This document shows positions 1 through 7,065 of a stretch of 64,000 nucleotides of DNA, piece by piece. Location of the stretch: NCBI GenBank assembly GCA_036013505.1, contig CP107851.1:6470501-6534500 (forward strand). The letters are read 5' to 3'. The stretch comes from Streptomyces sp. NBC_00510 (GTDB lineage: Bacteria > Actinomycetota > Actinomycetes > Streptomycetales > Streptomycetaceae). The position numbers and the translations under genes are program-made. Position 1 is the first letter of the stretch. Every line of letters begins with the position of its first letter. The notes under the pieces are model-generated. The model was not told where the DNA came from, did not search any database, and saw only the letters and a list, made by a program, of their open reading frames with translations.

Positions 1-736
1 CGTCCCCCGGGCCGACGCCCAGTCCGAGGGCGGCCGCCATGTTGTCCCCGGTACCGGCCGAGATCAGCAGCCCCTCCGGGGTCCGGCCGGCCGGCTCGGC
101 GGGGGCCAGCACGTCGGGCAGCTGCACCGGATGGCCGAGCGCCAGCTCCACGATGTCCGTGCGCCACTGTCCGGTCGCCGCCGACCAGTAGCCCGTGCCC
201 GAGGCGTCGCCCCGGTCCGTCGTGCGCCGCCGGGGGCGGCCCATGAGCTGCCACACCAGCCAGTCGTGCGGCAGCAGCACCTGCGCGGTGCGCTGCGCCG
301 AGGCGGGTTCGTGCCGGGCCAGCCAGCGCAGCTTGGCCACCGGGTACGCGGCCTGCGGCACCGCCCCGACCGCCTCGGCCCAGGCGCCGGGACCGCCCAG
401 CTCCTCGGTCAGGTCGGCGGCCTGGATCTGCGCCCGCTTGTCGTTCCAGAGCAGTGCGGGCCGTACGAGCGCCCCGCCGGCGTCCAGCGCCAGCATCCCG
501 TGCTGCTGTCCGGAGACCCCGATGGCCTGTACGCCCTCGAGCATCCCGCCCTTGGCCGCCTCGCCCAGCGACAGCAGCCAGGCCTCGGGGTCGATCTCGG
601 TCGGCGGCCCTGCGCCCTCGCCGCCCGGCAGGGGGTGCGGGGCGTGCGTCTGCCGGAGCACGGCTCCGCTGCCGGTGTCGCACACGACGACCGTCGTGCC
701 GCTGCCCGAGCTGTCGATCCCCGCCACAATCCCCAT
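1..736 (-). CDS. xylB: Xylulokinase, FGGY carbohydrate kinase (3' end outside window)
   Basis: Phosphorylates D-xylulose to xylulose 5-phosphate, linking xylose use to the pentose phosphate pathway; cytoplasmic. The N-terminal half is visible: the phosphate-binding opening MGIVAGIDSSGSGTTVVV, the substrate motif GVSGQQHGML, LLWNDKRA, HDWLVWQLMG and GTGDNMAAALG near the cut. The start is the ATG whose complement ends at 736. The reading frame stays open to base 1, so about half of the usual ~480 residues is missing here. Xylulokinase is preferred over other FGGY kinases from the SGQQHGMLALD and WNDKRA motifs. Its operon partners lie outside the window. Confidence 0.85.
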   Translation of the reverse strand, partial: MGIVAGIDSSGSGTTVVVCDTGSGAVLRQTHAPHPLPGGEGAGPPTEIDPEAWLLSLGEAAKGGMLEGVQAIGVSGQQHGMLALDAGGALVRPALLWNDKRAQIQAADLTEELGGPGAWAEAVGAVPQAAYPVAKLRWLARHEPASAQRTAQVLLPHDWLVWQLMGRPRRRTTDRGDASGTGYWSAATGQWRTDIVELALGHPVQLPDVLAPAEPAGRTPEGLLISAGTGDNMAAALGLGVGPGD

Positions 737-817
737 GCGGGCATCATGCCGCACCCGGCGCGTACGGCGGAAAACCGGGCACCTTCACCCGCATCCGCCC
801 GCGCCGGACCGGCGTCG

Positions 818-1117
818 TCAGGTGTTGCTGGTGCCCCAGTCGTCCTCGACCGCCGAGCCGTTGCCGCGCACGCGGCGCAGCCGCTCCGCGACCGCCGGCG
901 GCAGCCGGTCCCCGACCTTGGCGGTCACCGCGTCCACGGCCTTCACGGCCGCCCCGCGGCCCGCCTGGCCCGCGGACTCCACGGTGTTCCGCACCGCCGG
1001 GTTCTGCGCGATGCGCTGGGCGCTCTTGCGCAGCTGCTCGTACCGGTCGCGGCCGGCCCGCGCCCCGAGCACGTACCCGACGGCGACCCCGCTGATGAAC
1101 GTCAGCCGGTAGCGCAT
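818..1117 (-). CDS. YtxH-domain small membrane-anchored protein
   Basis: 99-residue protein with a short N-terminal hydrophobic segment ending in a Gly-rich YVLGARAGRDRYEQLR stretch. This is the signature of the YtxH family of small membrane-associated, stress-linked proteins. An amphipathic charged tail follows. The biochemical function is unknown. The gene stands alone, upstream of and divergent from the tRNA genes, and its start at 1117 follows a GAGGGTGGAGC ribosome site. The family call is secure from the VGYVLGARAGRDRYEQ motif; any role is inference. Confidence 0.8.
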   Translation of the reverse strand: MRYRLTFISGVAVGYVLGARAGRDRYEQLRKSAQRIAQNPAVRNTVESAGQAGRGAAVKAVDAVTAKVGDRLPPAVAERLRRVRGNGSAVEDDWGTSNT

Positions 1118-1294
1118 GGCTCCACCCTCTCCTCGTATCGGGGCTGTGCTTCGCGCCTACCCGTCGTGGCCTGCGGACAACCACGGAGATACCGGTTGGC
1201 GGAGCACCCCCCACCTTGCGCTAATGTATGTGTCGCAGCGAGCGCACGCCGTCCGGGATGCCGGAAACGGGTGCATTCGGTGCAAGCGGAGCGA

Positions 1295-1367
1295 TCCCCT
1301 GTAGCTCAATTGGCAGAGCAGCCGGCTGTTAACCGGCAGGTTACTGGTTCGAGTCCAGTCGGGGGAG
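1295..1367 (+). tRNA. tRNA-Asn (GTT)
   Basis: 73-nt cloverleaf. The acceptor TCCCCTG pairs with CGGGGGA, the discriminator is G, the anticodon loop CTGTTAACC gives GUU, and the T arm carries GGTTCGAGTCC. CCA is not encoded. This is the first of two identical copies separated by 14 nt, probably one transcript. Confidence 0.97.
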
Positions 1368-1381
1368 CTCGCGCTCCTCTA

Positions 1382-1454
1382 TCCCCTGTAGCTCAATTGG
1401 CAGAGCAGCCGGCTGTTAACCGGCAGGTTACTGGTTCGAGTCCAGTCGGGGGAG
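1382..1454 (+). tRNA. tRNA-Asn (GTT), second copy
   Basis: Sequence-identical duplicate of the tRNA at 1295 with the same acceptor stem, GUU anticodon and G discriminator. CCA is not encoded. A hairpin followed by a T run begins 9 nt downstream and closes the two-tRNA unit. Confidence 0.97.
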
Positions 1455-1462
1455 CAGCGGTC

Positions 1463-1486
1463 AAGGACCCCCGCGGGGGTCCTTTT
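1463..1486 (+). terminator. Rho-independent terminator of the tRNA-Asn pair
   Basis: AGGACCCCCG pairs with CGGGGGTCCT with almost no loop and is followed by TTTTTC: a classical intrinsic terminator directly after the second tRNA-Asn. Confidence 0.85.
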
Positions 1487-1622
1487 TCGTGTCCCCGGGA
1501 ACCGATCATCCGGTGATCGCAGTCCACCAGGTGGTGCGTCTGTGACCCGCGAGGGCGACAGATCGTATGAGCAGCTATGCTGCGGCAGACGGCGTGCACA
1601 GGATGGTGACGGCACGCCGTAC

Positions 1623-1699
1623 GGGGCGGTAGCTCAGCCGGTTAGAGCAGCGGACTCATAATCCGTCGGTCGTGGGTTCGAGTCCCACCCGCCCCACCA
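1623..1699 (+). tRNA. tRNA with CAU anticodon (elongator Met, or Ile2 read through lysidine)
   Basis: The acceptor GGGGCGG pairs with CCGCCCC, discriminator A, and the encoded CCA is at 1697-1699. The anticodon stem GCGGA/TCCGT holds the loop CTCATAA, so the anticodon is CAU. It has none of the mismatch expected of initiator tRNA (base 1 pairs with base 72), so it is not fMet. Sequence alone does not separate elongator Met from the AUA-reading Ile2 tRNA modified by TilS. The anticodon arm resembles E. coli ileX as I recall it, which makes Ile2 a serious possibility. Confidence 0.93.
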
Positions 1700-1745
1700 A
1701 GGGCCGCGGGCCCGCAGGTTCAGGACCTGCAGCGAGATAACGAAC

Positions 1746-1776
1746 GAAGCCCCTCCGGGTCACCCGGAGGGGCTTC
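1746..1776 (+). terminator. Strong intrinsic hairpin after the CAU tRNA
   Basis: GAAGCCCCTCCGGGT pairs perfectly with ACCCGGAGGGGCTTC over 15 bp around one central base. It lies 47 nt beyond the tRNA and probably terminates it. No T run follows, as is common in Streptomyces. Confidence 0.75.
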
Positions 1777-1869
1777 ACTGATCGTTAGCCGGCCCGCTGC
1801 CGGCCCGAGTTGCCAGCGATCACGCCCGACGCGCTGTCACCCCGACAGCCTCATGCCGGACATGGGTGA

Positions 1870-1897
1870 GCCCCCACCGCCGGGGTGCGGTGGGGGC
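1870..1897. terminator. GC-rich hairpin in the 1777-2050 intergenic region
   Basis: GCCCCCACCGC and GCGGTGGGGGC form a perfect 11-bp stem with a 6-nt loop. The stem is nearly the same as that of the hairpin at 2593-2625, suggesting duplicated terminator-like elements bracketing the small genes between them. No gene could be supported between 1777 and 2050. Confidence 0.5.
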
Positions 1898-2050
1898 CTC
1901 GTCCTGCCCAAAGGCCGAGTCTTGTGGCCAGCGCCAGTCGTTGCCGCGTCCGCAGCACGGTCGCAGCCGGTGCTTTCTCGGGATGCCCACTCTCGCCGCG
2001 GCGATCGTCGGGATACTCGTTGGCTGACCACTTCGACCTGGGAGGCCCGG

Positions 2051-2296
2051 ATGGCGGCAGCCGAGAACGACGACGGCTGCACGACGAATCCTCGGCGGAC
2101 CAAGCTCATGCTCACCCAGGAAATGGACGACGTCACGGAAGCGATGAAGGGCGCCCGGATGTTCGGGGTCGGCATCCAGGTGCGCAACGTCGTGCGGCCC
2201 GGGGGCCGACCAGGCCACTACCAGGAGTGGTGGGAGATCGTCGTGTTCGACGACGTGCCGCTGAGCAGGGACGACGGGCTGCACGCGACGGAGTAG
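2051..2296 (+). CDS. Small hypothetical protein (81 aa)
   Basis: The chosen ATG at 2051 sits 5 nt after GGAGG. A longer upstream frame reads as Pro/Arg-rich nonsense and was not used. The product is acidic (MAAAENDDG..., MLTQEMDDVTEAMKGARM) with an aromatic patch (GHYQEWWEIVVFDD) that could form a small alpha/beta fold. No signal peptide, membrane segment or known domain is recognised. The gene lies just after the tRNA cluster among other small hypothetical genes, a setting typical of variable accessory DNA. Confidence 0.6.
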   Translation: MAAAENDDGCTTNPRRTKLMLTQEMDDVTEAMKGARMFGVGIQVRNVVRPGGRPGHYQEWWEIVVFDDVPLSRDDGLHATE

Positions 2297-2400
2297 CGGC
2301 GAGCGCCGGCCTTCGTTATACGCCCGGAAAGGTGTATACATGAAGTAACCGAACAAATATCCCATACCGGTCGCATCGCTGCGCCTCTGAGGAGCCCACA

Positions 2401-2571
2401 ATGCCCCACGGAGGCTTCGATGCTTCGGAATCCCCGCCCCGCCCCAACATGCTGCTGGCCCGTAGCTGCGATGTATGCCGCGGCTGGGGAACGGTCGTCA
2501 CCGACCAGGGGCGCCATGAACTGTGCCCGGCCTGTCAAAGCCCGGCATGCCAGGTGGAGCGCGCGGTTTGA
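2401..2571 (+). CDS. Small zinc-ribbon-like protein (56 aa)
   Basis: ATG at 2401 is preceded by GAGGAGCCC. The 56-residue product contains CDVCRGWG and CPACQ about 20 residues apart, a CxxC...CxxC arrangement that normally binds one zinc ion, plus one more Cys near the C-terminus. Such proteins often act as small nucleic-acid-binding or chaperone-like factors, but nothing here shows which. The gene ends 21 nt before a strong bidirectional hairpin. It faces another small CxxC gene at 2674-2868, so the two converge on that terminator. Confidence 0.65.
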   Translation: MPHGGFDASESPPRPNMLLARSCDVCRGWGTVVTDQGRHELCPACQSPACQVERAV

Positions 2572-2592
2572 CGACGCGGCCCACCCATTACG

Positions 2593-2625
2593 AGGCCCCC
2601 ACCGTGGCAACTGCGGTGGGGGCTT
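2593..2625. terminator. Bidirectional terminator between two small CxxC genes
   Basis: AGGCCCCCACCG pairs with CGGTGGGGGCTT around a 9-nt loop, between convergent genes ending at 2571 (+) and 2674 (-). The stem is almost the same as that at 1870-1897. Confidence 0.7.
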
Positions 2626-2673
2626 CGGCCGTCGGCCTCCCGTGGTGCTTGCCGTCGGAGGCCGGCGGTGGTC

Positions 2674-2868
2674 TCAGGCTGCGCCAGCGCGTCGGGCGCG
2701 GATGCGGGCCAGGAGCGCGGCGCCGTTGGCGTCGGGGCGCTCGACGAGGTGGGCGTGCTCGGGGTGGGCGTACAGGATGACGCTGGGCCCGGATGCGCCG
2801 CCGGCCTCGCCGACCGGCACGCCCTTGTCCTCGATGAGCCCGCTGCAGTGGGAGCAGAGCTGGATCAT
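2674..2868 (-). CDS. Small CxxC protein (64 aa)
   Basis: The start at 2868 is set by a GGGAGGG ribosome site. The longer upstream frame is Pro/Arg-rich and was rejected. The product opens with MIQLCSHCSGLIEDKG, one CxxC pair, followed by VILYAHPEHAHLVERPD with three His residues that could complete a metal site. No known family is recognised. It faces the zinc-ribbon gene at 2401 and may belong to the same accessory patch. Confidence 0.6.
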   Translation of the reverse strand: MIQLCSHCSGLIEDKGVPVGEAGGASGPSVILYAHPEHAHLVERPDANGAALLARIRARRAGAA

Positions 2869-2980
2869 CGCAAGCCCTCCCGGTGGCAGGAGCAGCCGCC
2901 GGGACGGGCCGCCGGTACGCCCATTCGCTGAGGCGCACCGTCGGCGGGGTGCAGGCGGGTGCGGGCTGCGGGTCCCGTCG

Positions 2981-3448
2981 TCACCCAGCCGCGTACGCTT
3001 CGCGGCACTCCCCGGCTGCCGTGACGTACGCGTCGCGGAAGTCGCTTTGGACATCAGGTGGCAAGTACTCGAACGGGACCTCGCCCTGCATGATCACCGC
3101 CATCGTGTGGGAAGCCCGCGCGAGCGGGGTCCATGACGTGTCGAGGTTTTCGGCGTGCGAAGCCTTGTTGGCGGTGGCGTTCGCCTCTGCCGCTGCCGTG
3201 TCCACGTGTACCGGCACAGTGGGGTCGGGGCCCGGAAGAGCGGCGTCCTGGCCGAAGCCCCATGATCGGCAGACGGACTGTGCTTCGGCCCGGGCTGTGG
3301 CTTTCTGCCTGGTAGCGCCGTTACTGCTCGATGTGCACCCGGCGAGGGTGAAGGCCGTCGTTGCGGCGGCACAGACGGCCAGTGCTGCACGCAGCCCTGA
3401 TCGGCTGCGTGCGTGCGGTGCGAGGTCGGAGCTCTCATTGGCGGCCAT
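2981..3448 (-). CDS. Secreted lipoprotein of unknown function (155 aa)
   Basis: The N-terminus has Arg residues, a hydrophobic stretch and a lipobox LAGC at about residues 35-38, so the mature protein should be acylated on Cys and held at the outer face of the membrane. The mature region has three further Cys residues (VCRSWGFG, GECREAY), is rich in Ala and acidic residues and looks helical. No enzyme motif is seen. The gene is transcribed towards 2674-2868 and is separated from the GH88 gene upstream by about 170 nt. Confidence 0.7.
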   Translation of the reverse strand: MAANESSDLAPHARSRSGLRAALAVCAAATTAFTLAGCTSSSNGATRQKATARAEAQSVCRSWGFGQDAALPGPDPTVPVHVDTAAAEANATANKASHAENLDTSWTPLARASHTMAVIMQGEVPFEYLPPDVQSDFRDAYVTAAGECREAYAAG

Positions 3449-3620
3449 TCCGGCCCTCCCCGTGTGAGTGGCCTGCGCATCCTACGCGTCCGCGAAGGCG
3501 CCGTGGACGGAACGGTGACGAGGGGCGACGGTACCTGCGCGGGGGCGTCAACTGCCGTGGTGCGCTGCCGCGTTCGCCGGGGAAGGGCCGCGCGGGAATC
3601 CGGCGCCGTCGGACGGCGTG

Positions 3621-4865
3621 TCACACCGTGGACAGGTCGATCGCCCGGTCGGCGTCCGCGGGGCGCAGGACACGGAGGATGCCCTCCAGGAGGTAGTAGT
3701 CGGCGTAGGGGACGGAGACCTCGACGCCGTCCTCGGCGGGGCGGTTGCGGGTGCAGCGGGCGACGACGGCCTGGGCGCGGGTGGAGCGGGTGGTCAGGCA
3801 GGTGCGGGACAGGGCGAGGAGCAGCTGCAGAGCGCTCTCGCGGTAGCGGGCCGTGCCGGTGGCCGCGGCGAGGTCGAGCAGGCCGCAGGCCATGACCGCG
3901 CCGGCCGAGGCGTCCTTGACGTCGTTCGGCTGCTGCGGGGCGAGGTAGTCCCAGACGGGCACGTGATCGGGCGTCAGCGCGCCGAGCGCGAAGTCCGCGA
4001 GCCTGCGGGCGGTGGCGAGGAACTCCGGGTGGCCGGTGCGGCGGAACATCGTGGTGAAGCCGTAGACGCCCCAGGCCTGGCCGCGGGACCAGCAGGAGGC
4101 GGGGCTGTAGCCCTGCACGGTGTTGGGCCCGACGGGGGCGCCGGTGGCCGGGTCGAAGTCGAAGACGTGCGGGGTGGAGCCGTCGGGTCGCAGGAAGTGG
4201 CGCTGGGTGGTCCGCGCGTGCGCGACGGCGATGTCGAGATAGGCCGGGTCCCCGGTCTGCCGGCCGGCGAAGGCCAAGAGGTCGAGGTTCATCATCGTGT
4301 CCATGATCACCCGGCCCGCGTTCTCGGCGCTGCCGAGCGCGCCCCAGGCCCGGATGAAGCGGCCTGCCGTGTTGTACCGCTTGATCAGGGAGGAAGCCGC
4401 CTGCAGGGCGCCGTCGCGCCACTTGGGGTCGCCGGTCAGGCGCCAGGCGGTCACCCAGGACGGGGAGAAGAGGAAACCGAGGTCGTGCGTGCCGGTGTCG
4501 GTGCGTCGGGGCGCCAGCCGTTCCGCGGCGGCGAGGGCCAGGGAGCGGAACTGCGCGTCGCCGCTGTGCAGCCACGCCATCCACAGCGTGCCGGGCCAGA
4601 ACCCGCCGACCCAGTCGCCGCCGGCGGAGTAGGTCCACTTCTCGAACTTCGTGATGACCGGGAAGGAGGTCACCCCGGGTGCCACCGCGCGCAGCTTCGC
4701 CACCGCGTAGTCCGCCGCCTCCCGCAGCGTGCGGGTGGTTGCGGCCGGGTCGTCGGCGTACGCGGTGTGCGCGGGGGGCGTGGCCTGCGCCGGGGGAGCG
4801 AGCGCGGTGGTCGCCGCGGCGGCGCCGGCGGCGGTGGTCAGCAGATGGCGCCGGGAGATGCCCAT
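3621..4865 (-). CDS. Glycoside hydrolase family 88, unsaturated glucuronyl hydrolase, exported by Tat
   Basis: Removes the unsaturated uronic acid from the non-reducing end of oligosaccharides made by polysaccharide lyases. The N-terminus MGISRRHLLTTAAGAAAATT is a twin-arginine signal with an Ala-rich cleavage zone near residue 30. An (alpha/alpha)6-barrel domain follows. The GH88 residues are visible: H127-D128 in THDLGF and D189 in VIMDTMMNLDLL, plus WSRGQAWGVYG and DASAGAV. 414 residues is a normal length. It is divergent from the alginate-lyase-family gene at 5097; lyase then hydrolase is the usual order for breaking down uronic-acid polymers. Uronide specificity cannot be read from sequence. 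Confidence 0.88.
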   Translation of the reverse strand: MGISRRHLLTTAAGAAAATTALAPPAQATPPAHTAYADDPAATTRTLREAADYAVAKLRAVAPGVTSFPVITKFEKWTYSAGGDWVGGFWPGTLWMAWLHSGDAQFRSLALAAAERLAPRRTDTGTHDLGFLFSPSWVTAWRLTGDPKWRDGALQAASSLIKRYNTAGRFIRAWGALGSAENAGRVIMDTMMNLDLLAFAGRQTGDPAYLDIAVAHARTTQRHFLRPDGSTPHVFDFDPATGAPVGPNTVQGYSPASCWSRGQAWGVYGFTTMFRRTGHPEFLATARRLADFALGALTPDHVPVWDYLAPQQPNDVKDASAGAVMACGLLDLAAATGTARYRESALQLLLALSRTCLTTRSTRAQAVVARCTRNRPAEDGVEVSVPYADYYLLEGILRVLRPADADRAIDLSTV

Positions 4866-4937
4866 GGGTGCCTGCCATTCGGAGTGGGGGGTGGTTCACG
4901 AGGAGGCCAGGGTCAGCGTGGCATGCCTATGACATTG

Positions 4938-5077
4938 CTGTACACCTACGTGGCGAGAGTTCCTGTACGTGAACGAACAATCGTCGGCGATGGCCGGAGG
5001 GGCGCTCTTGACGCCCCGTCGGCACCGTCCTAGGTTCCGGTGGCGCGTTCATGGAGATGTGCTCCATTCATGTACAG
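4938..5077. promoter_or_regulatory. Divergent promoter/operator of the GH88 and polysaccharide lyase genes
   Basis: The 231-bp spacer between the two divergent starts holds several symmetric elements. CTGTACGTGAA (4963-4973) reappears inverted with one change as TTCATGTACAG (5067-5077). CTGTAC also occurs at 4939-4944. ATGGAG-ATGTG-CTCCAT (5051-5067) is a perfect 6-bp inverted repeat just upstream of the lyase ribosome site. These fit operators for a dimeric substrate-responsive repressor. No regulator gene is adjacent, so which protein binds is unknown. Confidence 0.55.
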
Positions 5078-5096
5078 AGACAGAGGGAGAAGAGAT

Positions 5097-6410
5097 ATGC
5101 GCACCCCCTGGGGCCACTCCCGGCGCCGCCGCGCAGGCGTCGTCGCCGTCCTCGCGGCCCTCCTCGTCCCGCTGGCCTCCGCCGCCCCGGCCGCGGCCCG
5201 GCCGGACGCGCACCACGGCACGGCCGGCGGGCCCACCGCGGCACCGCGGACGGTCGTCCTCGACGGGAAGGACCTGGTACGGGCCAAGGCCCGGCTCCGC
5301 GCCGGCGATCCGGGGGCCCGCCGCGCCCTGCGGGACCTCGTCGTCCAGGCCGACGCCTGGCTGGGGCAGGGCCCCTGGACGGTCGTGGACAAGGACCGCG
5401 TCCCGCCCAGCGGCGACCTGCACGACTACTTCAGCCAGGCCCCCTACTGGTGGCCCGGCGCGCCCAAGACCCCGGACAACCCCCAGGGCTGCCCGTACGT
5501 GCAGCGCGACGGGGAGCGCAACCCCGAGGTCGACGGGCTCACCGACCACGACGAGCGGGGCAAGGTCTTCGAGTCGGCCTACGAGCTCTCCCTCGCCTGG
5601 TACTACACCGGCAGGCGCGCCTACGCCGAGCACGCCGCCCGCATCCTGCGCACGTGGTTCGTCGACCCGGCGACACGGATGAACCCGAACCTGGGCAACG
5701 CGCAGGCCATCCCGTGCCGTTACGACGGGCGTGCCATCGGCATCATCGACTTCTCCCAGGGCTTCACCAGCCTCCTCGACGCCACCGCGGTCCTCGATCT
5801 GGGCGCACCCGGCTGGTCGGCGCGGGACCGTGACGGCATGAGCGCCTGGGAGAACGGGTTCCTCGACTGGCTGGTGGACAGCGACTTCGGCAGGCAGGAG
5901 GGCGCCGCCGCCAACAACCACGGCACCTTCCACCACATGCAGGTCGCCGCGCTCGCCGCCGCCACCGGCCGCACCGCGCTCGCCCGGCAGACCGTCACCG
6001 CCGCGCGGGCCGGGCTGATCGACCCTCAGATCGCCGCCGACGGCAGCCAGCCGCAGGAGCTGGCGCGCACCCGCAGCTGGCACTACTCCACCTTCAACCT
6101 GGTGGCCTTCACCCGGCTCGCCGCCGTCGGCGACCACGTGGGCGTCGACCTGTGGCACCACACGGGCCCGGGCGGTGCGTCACTGCGGCGGGCCGTCGAC
6201 TTCCTGCTGCCGGCCGCCACCGGTGCCGGGCCGTGGCCCCACCCCGAGCTGGACTTCCACGCCTACGCCGCCTCCGACCTCGTCCACGCCGCCGCCGACC
6301 ACGGCGACCGGCGGGCGCGCGCCGCGCTCGCGGACCTGGAGGCGCCCCCGGGCGGTGACCTGTGGGCGCTGCGGCCCGTACCGGAGCAACTGGACGGCAT
6401 CACGGGCTGA
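5097..6410 (+). CDS. Secreted alginate-lyase-family polysaccharide lyase
   Basis: Predicted to cleave uronic-acid polymers by beta-elimination outside the cell. ATG at 5097 was chosen over 5040 because of the GAGGGAGAAGAG ribosome site and because it gives a proper Sec signal (MRTPWGHSRRRRAGVVAVLAA..., cleaved after an Ala-rich stretch). The mature domain has the alginate-lyase fold signatures PYWWPG, the catalytic NNHGTFHHMQ (Asn/His), ARTRSWHYS and a late WPHPELDFHAYAASD. The total of 437 residues is typical for the family. It is divergent from the GH88 hydrolase at 3621-4865, which would process its unsaturated products. The true substrate may be another uronate polymer. Confidence 0.82.
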   Translation: MRTPWGHSRRRRAGVVAVLAALLVPLASAAPAAARPDAHHGTAGGPTAAPRTVVLDGKDLVRAKARLRAGDPGARRALRDLVVQADAWLGQGPWTVVDKDRVPPSGDLHDYFSQAPYWWPGAPKTPDNPQGCPYVQRDGERNPEVDGLTDHDERGKVFESAYELSLAWYYTGRRAYAEHAARILRTWFVDPATRMNPNLGNAQAIPCRYDGRAIGIIDFSQGFTSLLDATAVLDLGAPGWSARDRDGMSAWENGFLDWLVDSDFGRQEGAAANNHGTFHHMQVAALAAATGRTALARQTVTAARAGLIDPQIAADGSQPQELARTRSWHYSTFNLVAFTRLAAVGDHVGVDLWHHTGPGGASLRRAVDFLLPAATGAGPWPHPELDFHAYAASDLVHAAADHGDRRARAALADLEAPPGGDLWALRPVPEQLDGITG

Positions 6411-6610
6411 ACGGGGACGGCCGGGGCCCCGGTTCCCTCCGGATGCGCCATCCGGGTGACTGTGATGTGCTGGAGCTGTCGATGACGGCCCGGCACCGCG
6501 ATCCGGGTGCCACGGGCCCCGGCCATCCCGCCCCTCCCCAGGGGGCCGGTGATCCGCGCTCCCTCGCAGGCACCGTCGTGTGCCCGGTGCCTCGGGAGCG
6601 CCGGCACCGA

Positions 6611-6658
6611 CCGATCCGACCGATCCGACCGATCCGACCGATCCGACCACCCGATCCG
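6611..6658. repeat. 9-bp tandem repeat upstream of the secreted-protein gene
   Basis: CCGATCCGA is repeated without a break about four times, with a further partial copy after a short interruption. It ends just before the ribosome site of the gene at 6670, so it lies in the 5' untranslated region or promoter. No other feature was found in 6411-6669. Confidence 0.75.
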
Positions 6659-6669
6659 AGGTGGAGTCC

Positions 6670-7050
6670 ATGGCTCTCCCGAAGAAGCTCGCCGCAGGAA
6701 CGATCGCCGCGCTCGCGACGGGGGCCCTGGTCCTCGGCGGCACCGGTACGGCGGTCGCCGATGACGGCTGCCACGCCGGGAACGGGCAGGACGGCTCCGT
6801 GTCGCACTGCCTGCCGGGCGACTCGGGATGGTCCGCGGCGGACGTCCAGGAGGCGCTGCAGTCCTTCCTGCAGGCCCATCCGGACATCGCCGCCGATCCC
6901 CATGTACAGGCCTTCGCCGCCCTCGCCACGCAGTGGCTGGAGGCGCACCCCGGCATGACGCAGGACCAGTTGGCGGCGGCGCTGGAGCCGGTTGTCTCCT
7001 GCCTGGAGGCGGGCGGCGCACCGGCGTCCTGCGTGATGTCGCCGTCCTGA
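6670..7050 (+). CDS. Small secreted protein, possible haem-binding (hemophore-like) fold
   Basis: ATG at 6670 follows GAGGTGGAG. An upstream in-frame start would add only the translated 9-bp repeat and was rejected. MALPKKLAAGTIAALATGALVLGG...AVA is a signal peptide. The ~95-residue mature part has four Cys (DDGCHAGNG, SHCLPG, VSCLEAGG, ASCVM) and two similar helical stretches (FLQAHPDIAADPHVQAF and WLEAHPGMTQDQLAAAL). The pattern recalls small helical haem-binding domains of mycobacterial hemophore-related proteins, but similarity is weak and the call is tentative. The NmrA-type gene follows 15 nt downstream, so the two may be co-transcribed. Confidence 0.6.
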   Translation: MALPKKLAAGTIAALATGALVLGGTGTAVADDGCHAGNGQDGSVSHCLPGDSGWSAADVQEALQSFLQAHPDIAADPHVQAFAALATQWLEAHPGMTQDQLAAALEPVVSCLEAGGAPASCVMSPS

Positions 7051-7065
7051 CGGAAGGGCCGGACG

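Noticed and set aside
1295..1454. Two identical tRNA-Asn copies as evidence of an integrated element bounded by attachment repeats
   Set aside because: Both are complete functional genes only 14 nt apart, with a shared terminator, so simple gene duplication explains them.
6580..6669. Earlier start for the secreted protein that would encode TDPTDPTDP repeats
   Set aside because: It would put a polar repeat before the signal peptide; GAGGTGGAG supports the ATG at 6670.
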